Below, one piece after another: positions 57,620 to 64,000 of a stretch of DNA of 64,000 nt. The DNA is from Edaphobacter paludis (GTDB taxonomy: Bacteria > Acidobacteriota > Terriglobia > Terriglobales > Acidobacteriaceae). Position 1 is the stretch's first letter. Every line of letters begins with the position of its first letter. The notes beneath the pieces are model-generated. The model was not told the DNA's origin and did no database searches. It saw only the letters and a program-made list of their open reading frames with translations. Where the stretch lies: NCBI RefSeq assembly GCF_039993895.1, contig NZ_CP121194.1, positions 3,162,001 to 3,226,000 of the forward strand, read 5' to 3'. The translations under genes were made by a program, and so were the position numbers.

Positions 57620-58660
57620 CTACTGTGGCTTAGCTATAGGCTGGGCCGAGATTGTCGGAGGAACCGTAGATTCTGTGAGAGCGGCGTCGCCGATAGGTAA
57701 CGGCAGTTGCTGTTGCGCGCGGCCATAACTGTCGTAGGCGCGAACGATGCGCTGCACAAGCTGGTGCCGCACCACATCGACATCCTCGAAGTGGCAGAAG
57801 CGGATGCCCTCCACGCCATCCAGAACATGCAGCGCTTCCAGCAACCCCGATTTCTTCGGATTCGGCAGGTCGGTCTGGGTCAAGTCGCCGGTGATGACAG
57901 CTTTCGAGTTGTTCCCCATACGCGTGAGGAACATCTTCATCTGCTCCATGGTCGTGTTCTGCGCCTCGTCCATGATGATGAAAGCGTCGTTAAGCGTGCG
58001 GCCACGCATGAAGGCCAGCGGAGCGACCTCGATGACATTGCTCTCCAATAGCTTGTCTACCTTCAGCGGATCGAGCAGGTCATACAGCGCGTCATACAAC
58101 GGCCGCAGATAAGGATCGACCTTTTCCTGCAACGAGCCGGGAAGAAATCCCAGCCGCTCTCCGGCCTCCACCGCAGGACGAACAAGAACGATGCGGCTGA
58201 CTTTTTTCGACATTAGCACAGAGACGGCCATCGCGACCGCAAGGTACGTCTTACCCGTACCGGCGGGCCCCAGGCCAAAGGTCATGTCGCACTGCTCGAT
58301 GGCCTCGACATACTTCCGCTGATTCGGAGAGCGCGGCTGCACCATCCGTTTCACGCCGGCAGACCGCTGCTTGCTGGAGTCGACCAGCGAACGCAATGTA
58401 ACCGCCGGATCGGCAATGACCAGCTTCAACATGCCATTCAGTTCGCCGTTCGAAGGGTTAATGCCCGATTTGCGGAGAGAATCAAAATCCAAGAAAATCC
58501 GTTCGACCCGATCGATACTGACAGCGTCCCCGGTTATCTGGATGGCGTCAGAGCGAAGGTCAATCGTGACATGAAGACCATCTTCGAGCAGCCTGAGGTT
58601 TTCGTCGCGGGTCCCATAAAGGGGCTCAATGCCGGGAGTGATTTCCAGGGATTTTTTCAT
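57620..58660 (-). CDS. PhoH-family ATPase (PhoH-like, YbeZ)
   Basis: The 346-residue product has an N-terminal KH-like segment (about 20-90) and a RecA-like ATPase with Walker A GPAGTGKT at 132-139, LVRPAVEAGERLGFLPG, and Walker B FIIMDEAQN. It belongs to the YbeZ type that works beside YbeY. The ATG at 58660 follows a TTG by 3 bp; ATG is preferred. Position in the phoH-ybeY-corC cluster supports a ribosome/RNA role. Confidence 0.93.
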   Translation of the reverse strand: MKKSLEITPGIEPLYGTRDENLRLLEDGLHVTIDLRSDAIQITGDAVSIDRVERIFLDFDSLRKSGINPSNGELNGMLKLVIADPAVTLRSLVDSSKQRSAGVKRMVQPRSPNQRKYVEAIEQCDMTFGLGPAGTGKTYLAVAMAVSVLMSKKVSRIVLVRPAVEAGERLGFLPGSLQEKVDPYLRPLYDALYDLLDPLKVDKLLESNVIEVAPLAFMRGRTLNDAFIIMDEAQNTTMEQMKMFLTRMGNNSKAVITGDLTQTDLPNPKKSGLLEALHVLDGVEGIRFCHFEDVDVVRHQLVQRIVRAYDSYGRAQQQLPLPIGDAALTESTVPPTISAQPIAKPQ

Positions 58661-58663
58661 CAA

Positions 58664-59235
58664 GAGGAGCGCTGACCTCCGTCAGGGATTGCTTGGTTAT
58701 TTGATGCTTGAGGGTGGAAGAAGTTGTGACGCTGGGAGAGGCACACAACCCGGTAGGCTGCGCTGGGTGCTAAGACCGGGATGGCTGAAGTTGCCAATCG
58801 TGTGTCGAAGATGGGCACAGACTAGAACTGCGACGGGGGTACAGTCAAGTGGCAAATGATGAATTCCCTAAGACCAGGGAAACCGCTAGGTTTCGACGGT
58901 AGTGACGAGCTCGGTAAAGAATTCTCTATCGTACTGCGAAGCTTTGCCAGCTCTTTCATATCGGCCAATGCGTAAGTAACAGCTGTTCAGGGTTTAGCGC
59001 CCTACAGCTTAAACCCGCTCGGGCCCGATCTTCTGGGCTGGGCTAAGGTCATACGCCATGTCGAGATCCAGGTTGATAGCCACCAGCAGGCGGGCCAGAG
59101 AATTCTTGACCATCCTGCCCAAGTTCCGTAGACTTAGAGATTGCAGGGGATGGGTCGGGCTGTGTCTATAGCCAGCCTCCGGCCTGCATCCTAAAATTCC
59201 CCGACAGACATCGGGTTAGAGAAAAGAGTTCAGTA
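58664..59235. other. Intergenic region between phoH and rpsT
   Basis: About 570 bp between divergent genes without a clear gene or structured RNA that I can name. A minus-strand 34-codon ORF (59009-59113) reads smoothly and continues upstream in frame without a start, so may be a gene remnant. The rpsT promoter should lie toward the right end. Confidence 0.45.
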
Positions 59236-59514
59236 ATGGCAAATCATGTTTCCTCGTTGAAGCGCGCACGTCAGACCGAAACCAAGACCACGATCAACCG
59301 CGCCAACAAGAGCAAGTTGCGTGGCACCCTGCGCACCCTGCGCGAGGCCATCGCCAAGGGCGACGCCAAGACAATCGGCGATGTCTACCGCTCGACCGTT
59401 TCTGTGCTCGACAAGAGCGTCCAGAAGGGTGTCCTGCATAAGAATACCGCCAGCCGCTACAAGAGCCGCCTCAACGCTCGCGTCAAGGCAGTTGCGACCG
59501 CCAAGGCTGCCTAA
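59236..59514 (+). CDS. rpsT: 30S ribosomal protein S20
   Basis: The 92-residue basic helical protein starts [19 protein letters not shown] and contains [33 protein letters not shown], all diagnostic of bS20, which binds the 5' and 3' minor domains of 16S rRNA. A GAGAAAAGAG ribosome site precedes the ATG. It is monocistronic, with a stem-loop 30 bp after the stop. Confidence 0.97.
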   Translation: MANHVSSLKRARQTETKTTINRANKSKLRGTLRTLREAIAKGDAKTIGDVYRSTVSVLDKSVQKGVLHKNTASRYKSRLNARVKAVATAKAA

Positions 59515-59545
59515 ACTTCACCGTACGACAAGGGATCTGCACAAA

Positions 59546-59580
59546 GGCTGGCTTACGGCATTGACCGGAGCCAGCCCTTC
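59546..59580 (+). terminator. Probable terminator after rpsT
   Basis: GGCTGGCT and AGCCAGCC form an 8-bp stem with a 15-base loop followed by a CTTCTATTTT tract. Confidence 0.6.
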
Positions 59581-61208
59581 TATTTTGTCTCCCTTTCAGC
59601 GGTATTCCCCTGATCATTCCCTTTGTCTCCGGGCAACGTGTAGAGCGTAGGCGGCTTACGCGGCTGCTCGGGCGCGGCATCCCCTGAAACTGCGGCATTG
59701 GGCGCTGGCTGAGAAGCTACAGGCGCGGGTGCAGCCGAAGAGATGCTGGTGGTCTTCGGAACATTCGCAGAGGTTGCTGGAGCAGCCTTCGACCCGGCGG
59801 GTTCATCCGCAGATGAACTCGCAGTCGTGGCCGACGGCGACGTTGGCTCTGCAAAATCAATCGGCTGAATGTTCTCCTCCGGCACCAGCGCCCGCGCCTC
59901 TTTCAGTTCAATCTGGTCTTTTTTGCTGAGGGGCGGCAGGTTATAGATAGCGATGGCGCCGTCGCGGATGACCGCCAGACTCATTCCATCCGGTGCCAAA
60001 GCGAAGTTCTGCCCTGCGCGTGCAATGGGCGAGCAGTCAACGTGCAGCAGCTGCTTTCCGCTCTCTGTCTGATAGACGACCACGTTCTGCGCCGTGTACG
60101 CCTGCTCCGGAATAATCGCCAGATCGACAGTCGCGGCCTCACCCAGAACGCGCCCCAGCGCGAACCGTCCACTCTCAGGAGCGAACGTCATCGACGTTCC
60201 CACGTAATCGCCAAACAGGTTCTGCTCCCACATCTGTTCACCGCGCATGTTGAACCCGCCGAGAACCATCGGCGTCTGGCCGCCATGGCAGCCAAACGCG
60301 ACGAACTCGCTGCTGCTGACAAACCGCGGTGTCGGGTCACAGGTGGAACCAAAAGGCGCAAGTTCTTTCGCTTTGCCGTGAAATGGCCGAAAGTCGAAGG
60401 CCCACTCCTGCCGCCCCTCATCGACCACTCCGATGTGGCCTGCCCCGATTGCCGCGACATCGCCAAAGTGGGAGGAATGGGCCACTCCGGCCAAGGTCGC
60501 CTGCACCACATCTCCGCGGCCCGGCATCGCCAATCGATAGAAACTGAGCGCCACCGGATCAGGATCGCCCGGCCTCCCGACCGGGTCCGGCGCGGGCTTC
60601 GGGGCCGGTCCGAAGAGCGGCGGCCGCGGGGCAGGCACCGGAGGCATACGCTCCGCCGTCTCGACAATCATCAGGTCCGACTCCGGAGACAGCAGCACTG
60701 CGCCAATCCTTCGGTCCGTCGTCAGGAAGCCCCGCTGTGCAAACGGCTGTCCCGAAGCCAGGTTCGCCATCGGCGCAAACGTGGTCAGCGTATCGTGGAC
60801 GCGCAGCAGAAACCGTCCATGCCCGAGCCCCCAAAGATACTGGCCACTATCGTGAAGTCGCCAGTCGGTCCGCGCCAGCACCCGGCCCGAGGGCAGTTCG
60901 ATCAGTACCGCCTCCACCATTCGGTCCTCGTCGTCCGGAGGATCGTTGGCGATGCGCTGCATCAGCCGGTGCACCCCAAATGTAAAGAGCAGATGCTGAT
61001 TGTCAACGTAGTTCACCGTCAGCATCGAGCTGCCCGCCAGCAGAAACTGCGTCGACTGCGGCTGAAATCCCAACGAATCCAAAGGAATACGAAGCGATGG
61101 TCCAGTCGCCCACGCAGGCATCTGAACTGAAGCCAGCAAAACCAGCAGCATCAGCCGGAGAAGCTGACGGGTTCGTGAGATCGCGTAAGTCCTGACGGGA
61201 ACCGGCAT
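59580..61208 (-). CDS. Secreted hypothetical protein with propeller-like repeats
   Basis: The 542-residue product has a signal peptide (about 1-35, cut near WATG) and a body (about 40-440) of repeated beta-strand units such as QYLWGLGHGRFLLRVHDTL, suggestive of a beta-propeller, although no canonical WD or NHL motif is clear. A proline-rich linker lies near 190-215 and the last 100 residues are Ser/Ala/Pro-rich and probably disordered. I do not recognise a named family or an active site. It is opposite rpsT and ends in the rpsT terminator region. Confidence 0.72.
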   Translation of the reverse strand: MPVPVRTYAISRTRQLLRLMLLVLLASVQMPAWATGPSLRIPLDSLGFQPQSTQFLLAGSSMLTVNYVDNQHLLFTFGVHRLMQRIANDPPDDEDRMVEAVLIELPSGRVLARTDWRLHDSGQYLWGLGHGRFLLRVHDTLTTFAPMANLASGQPFAQRGFLTTDRRIGAVLLSPESDLMIVETAERMPPVPAPRPPLFGPAPKPAPDPVGRPGDPDPVALSFYRLAMPGRGDVVQATLAGVAHSSHFGDVAAIGAGHIGVVDEGRQEWAFDFRPFHGKAKELAPFGSTCDPTPRFVSSSEFVAFGCHGGQTPMVLGGFNMRGEQMWEQNLFGDYVGTSMTFAPESGRFALGRVLGEAATVDLAIIPEQAYTAQNVVVYQTESGKQLLHVDCSPIARAGQNFALAPDGMSLAVIRDGAIAIYNLPPLSKKDQIELKEARALVPEENIQPIDFAEPTSPSATTASSSADEPAGSKAAPATSANVPKTTSISSAAPAPVASQPAPNAAVSGDAAPEQPRKPPTLYTLPGDKGNDQGNTAERETK

Positions 61209-61378
61209 GGCAGAGTCCGCGTATCTATCCTGTACAGCGCCGCGTAGGTCTACTCTTTCACAGACGCATCCCAGCCGCCAACGTCAGCGCGTTCATGCTG
61301 AATTTAGAGGAATGGCTGCTCCCACTGGTGGTACAAAGACTGAAGCGCTCTAAGCATTGAAAGCCCGGAGGAAATTGC

Positions 61379-63484
61379 ATGTTGCATGGATCGAAGACGA
61401 ACCTCAGCCGTAAGCCGAACCTTAAGGCAGCCTTTGCTGTCATCGCGGCAATCACATGCACCGCCGGATTCGCCCAGCAACCCGCGCCCGCGCCGGCAGC
61501 CAGTCCAGCTGCCAAGATCTACGTTCCCATTCCCGGCTTCGATACCACCTCCATCGATGCCAGCGTCAATCCCTGCGATGACTTCTACAAGTTTGCCTGT
61601 GGAAAGTTCGCAGCCAACCATCCCATTCCACCAGATCAGGATGGCGTCGATGGCTTCTACGCCCTCTACAACGTCAACACCCAGCGCCTGAGCAACATCC
61701 TCACCAAGGCCGCGACTGGCGGAGCGTCGCGCTCGCCCGAGGAGCAGAAGATCGGTGACTACTATAAGGCTTGCATGGATACCGCCGCCATCGACGCCAA
61801 GGGACTCGGCCCGGTCCAGCCTCTGCTTGACGAAATCGACGCTATCACCGCCAAGGCACAGCTTCCCGCACTCATCGGCAAACTTCAGCGCATGGGCATC
61901 GATGTCTTCTTCGGTTATGGCGAGCAGCAAGACCTCAAAGACGCCACCAAACAGATCGCCGTCATCGCGCAGGATGGCCTCGGCCTCCCTGAAAAGGACT
62001 ACTACCTCCGCACCGGCGCAAAGGACGAGTCCATCCGTCAGCAGTACGTCGACCACGTCGCCAGGATGTTGACCCTCGCGGGCAGCACGCCGGAACAGGC
62101 GCAAAAAGACGCGGCCTCGATCATGGCGTTCGAGACCGCGCTGGCCAAAGGCTCCATGAGCGTAACCGAGATGCGCGACCCCGAGAAGACCTATCATCTT
62201 CAACCCATCGCAACCTTCGAGGCCAGCATTCACGGCATCAACTTCGGCGCGTTCGAAGAAGCCATCGACTCTCCGCGGGTCAGCGAGATCAACAACTCCA
62301 CCCCGCAGTTCTTCCCCGTTCTGCTGCAACAGCTTCATTCCAACGATCTGGAAACGCTTAAGGCGTACATGCGCTATCACCTGCTCACCGCAGTCGCCGG
62401 ACGGCTCCCCAGCCAATTCGACCAGGAGAACTTCGACTTCTATGGCCGCAAGCTGCGCGGGCAGCCCGAGCAGGCCCCGCGCTGGAAGCGCTGCTCCAGC
62501 TCCGTCGATGCCGCCCTTGGCGAGGCTCTCGGCAAGGTCTACGTCCAGCACTACTTCGCCGGCGACAGCAAAGCCCGTACGCTCCAGATGGTTGATGACA
62601 TCGAGGCCGCCATGTCCAACGACATCGACCAGATCAGCTGGATGTCCCCCGAAACCAAGACTCGTGCCAAGCAGAAGCTGCACCTCGTAGCCAACAAAAT
62701 CGGCTACCCGGAAAAGTGGCGCGACTACAGCAAGCTCGTGGTCAAACCCGACGACGCCCTTGGCAACTCGCTCCGTGCAAACGGATTTGAAAACGACCGC
62801 GAACTCAACAAGATCGGCAAGCCTGTCGATCCGCTGGAGTGGCAGATGACGCCTCCCACCGTCAACGCCTACTACGATCCCAGCATGAACAACATCAACT
62901 TCCCCGCCGGTATTCTTCAACCTGCCTTCTACGATTCCAAAGAAGACGACGCCGTCAACTACGGCCACATCGGCGCCGTCATCGGCCACGAGCTGACCCA
63001 CGGCTTCGACGACCAGGGCCGCAAGTTCGACGGCAAGGGCAATCTCACCGACTGGTGGACACCAGAGGACGCGAAGAACTTCGAGTCCCGCACCGACTGT
63101 CTCGACAATGAGTACAGCAGCTTCACCGCCGTCGATGATGTGAAGGTAAACGGCAAGCTGACCCTCGGCGAAAACACGGCCGACAATGGCGGCCTGGTGC
63201 TCGCCTACATGGCCTATCTCGAACGCGCGAAGAAGGAGGGCGTCGATCTTCAGGCAAAGAAGGACGGCTACACCTCACCGCAACGCTTCTACATTGCGTA
63301 CGCACAGAACTGGTGCGAGAACTCACGCCCGGAGAACGTCCGCGCGCAAGTCCTCAGCGACCCCCACTCGCCCGACCACTTCCGTGCTAACGGAGCCATC
63401 GTCAACCAGCCCGGCTTCGCTGAAGCCTTCGGCTGCAAAAAAGGCTCGCCCATGGTTCCGGTCAACAGCTGCCGGGTCTGGTAA
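61379..63484 (+). CDS. M13-family zinc metallopeptidase (neprilysin-like)
   Basis: The 701-residue exported protein has a hydrophobic signal (about 16-32) and an Ala/Pro linker, the N-terminal PCDDFYKFACGKF, the central NNINFPAGILQPAFYD, the zinc site H537-E-L-T-H541 with third ligand E598 in GENTADNGG, and the terminal NSCRVW. Neprilysin-type enzymes cleave short peptides. It is about the normal length (670-750). Its neighbours do not suggest a specific substrate. Confidence 0.96.
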   Translation: MLHGSKTNLSRKPNLKAAFAVIAAITCTAGFAQQPAPAPAASPAAKIYVPIPGFDTTSIDASVNPCDDFYKFACGKFAANHPIPPDQDGVDGFYALYNVNTQRLSNILTKAATGGASRSPEEQKIGDYYKACMDTAAIDAKGLGPVQPLLDEIDAITAKAQLPALIGKLQRMGIDVFFGYGEQQDLKDATKQIAVIAQDGLGLPEKDYYLRTGAKDESIRQQYVDHVARMLTLAGSTPEQAQKDAASIMAFETALAKGSMSVTEMRDPEKTYHLQPIATFEASIHGINFGAFEEAIDSPRVSEINNSTPQFFPVLLQQLHSNDLETLKAYMRYHLLTAVAGRLPSQFDQENFDFYGRKLRGQPEQAPRWKRCSSSVDAALGEALGKVYVQHYFAGDSKARTLQMVDDIEAAMSNDIDQISWMSPETKTRAKQKLHLVANKIGYPEKWRDYSKLVVKPDDALGNSLRANGFENDRELNKIGKPVDPLEWQMTPPTVNAYYDPSMNNINFPAGILQPAFYDSKEDDAVNYGHIGAVIGHELTHGFDDQGRKFDGKGNLTDWWTPEDAKNFESRTDCLDNEYSSFTAVDDVKVNGKLTLGENTADNGGLVLAYMAYLERAKKEGVDLQAKKDGYTSPQRFYIAYAQNWCENSRPENVRAQVLSDPHSPDHFRANGAIVNQPGFAEAFGCKKGSPMVPVNSCRVW

Positions 63485-63641
63485 CCGGTCCACTCTCACA
63501 CGAGTAAGAACCAATTCTCTTTGTACGCGATCCAGACCCGCATGGAGGCTGACTCATGTGTAGTACGGAATCAGCTTCACCGTCGAAGGTTCAGAGCGAT
63601 TCCCAACGCCTTAACCAGCACCCGCGGCTGCCAATCCAGCG

Positions 63642-64000
63642 CTATTCCGCTGGATCGTAGTTCAGGTTCTGCCCGAGCCATCGCTCGACCTCTGCCACGC
63701 TCATTCCCTTGCGTTCGCTATAGTCGGCGACCTGATCGCGGTCGATCTTGCCGAGCGAGAAATAGCGTGATTCCGGGTGGGCGAAATAGAGCCCGCTCAC
63801 GCTCGAACCAGGCCACATCGCAAACGACTCCGTAATCAGCATTCCCGTGTTCGCCTGCACGTCGAGCAATTTCCAGATCGTGCCCTTCTCCGTATGGTCT
63901 GGACACGCCGGATAACCCGGAGCTGGCCTGATACCGCGATACTTCTCGTGAATGAAGTCCTCATTACTCAGGCCTTCGGTAAGGCCATAGCCCCACTCGT
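63642..64000 (-). CDS. metH: Cobalamin-dependent methionine synthase, C-terminal activation domain (partial)
   Basis: This is the last part of MetH; the beginning lies beyond the right edge. It has [21 protein letters not shown] (quoted in part), the SAM-binding region of the reactivation domain, followed by [31 protein letters not shown] and the final NLNYDP. The domain reductively methylates inactive cob(II)alamin. The frame runs unbroken to the edge. Confidence 0.93.
   Translation of the reverse strand, partial: EWGYGLTEGLSNEDFIHEKYRGIRPAPGYPACPDHTEKGTIWKLLDVQANTGMLITESFAMWPGSSVSGLYFAHPESRYFSLGKIDRDQVADYSERKGMSVAEVERWLGQNLNYDPAE

Noticed and set aside
61304-63001. 565-codon minus-strand frame opposite the M13 peptidase
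   Set aside because: Antisense shadow caused by GC-biased third positions; the plus frame has HELTH, GENTADN and the terminal CxVW.

Overview
The window looks like chromosomal DNA of an acidobacterium (Terriglobia, close to Granulicella, Edaphobacter or Terriglobus). This rests on G+C-rich coding, an LPS (Kdo) gene, outer-membrane and sugar-polymer functions, secreted glycosidases and esterases, M13 peptidases, and short interspersed hairpins of the CTTCGC...GCGAAG...GGATGACA type that I associate with this group. Genus assignment is inference. I see no prophage, insertion sequence, integron or CRISPR array; it is mostly core genome with some accessory genes.

Layout. 1-1574: end of a SatP/YaaH acetate permease, coaD and a methyltransferase. 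1611-9897: a potassium-import locus. kdpABC is preceded by kdpF and two further tiny membrane ORFs, then a four-unit 11-bp repeat array that looks like KdpE boxes, then kdpE and a short kdpD that holds only the N-terminal sensor half. The missing half of KdpD (DUF4118 membrane region, GAF, kinase) is a separate gene on the opposite strand with its start codon 11 bp away. 9995-17742: aspartate aminotransferase, a sugar-phosphate/nucleotide group (manC, phosphohexomutase, HAD phosphatase), a GH92 mannosidase, kdsB and a tRNA-Met. 18190-24266: XRE regulator, a DUF120 protein resembling archaeal CTP-dependent riboflavin kinase, rhomboid protease, a ZAS-like membrane protein, WalJ-type metallo-hydrolase, MaoC and 3-hydroxybutyryl-CoA dehydrogenase, PP2C phosphatase. 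24359-28755: orphan DNA methyltransferase, VKOR, a coiled-coil membrane protein, an MqnC-like protein that has lost its radical-SAM cluster motif, and a CslA-like GT2.

28823-41277 is a minus-strand block: beta-barrel protein, an RNase E/G with a roughly 680-residue insertion inside its S1 domain, and the cell-shape genes mreC-mreD-mrdA-rodA, interrupted by a secreted glutaminase-like (DUF4965) gene. 41424-46836: cytochrome P460, two esterase-type hydrolases, era, a methyltransferase. 46851-53084: an NtrY/NtrX-type two-component pair whose regulator has a broken GAFTGA loop, alanine dehydrogenase, and mreB, which lies apart from mreCD. 53278-58660: an unknown Cys/His protein and the ybeX(corC)-ybeY-phoH cluster, into which a GH16 glucanase and a DUF1275 gene are inserted. 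59236-64000: rpsT, a secreted propeller-like protein, an M13 metallopeptidase and the end of metH.

The observations most worth following are the kdp leader micro-ORFs and repeat array, the split and divergent KdpD, the cluster-less MqnC homologue, the bacterial DUF120 protein, and the inflated RNase E/G.
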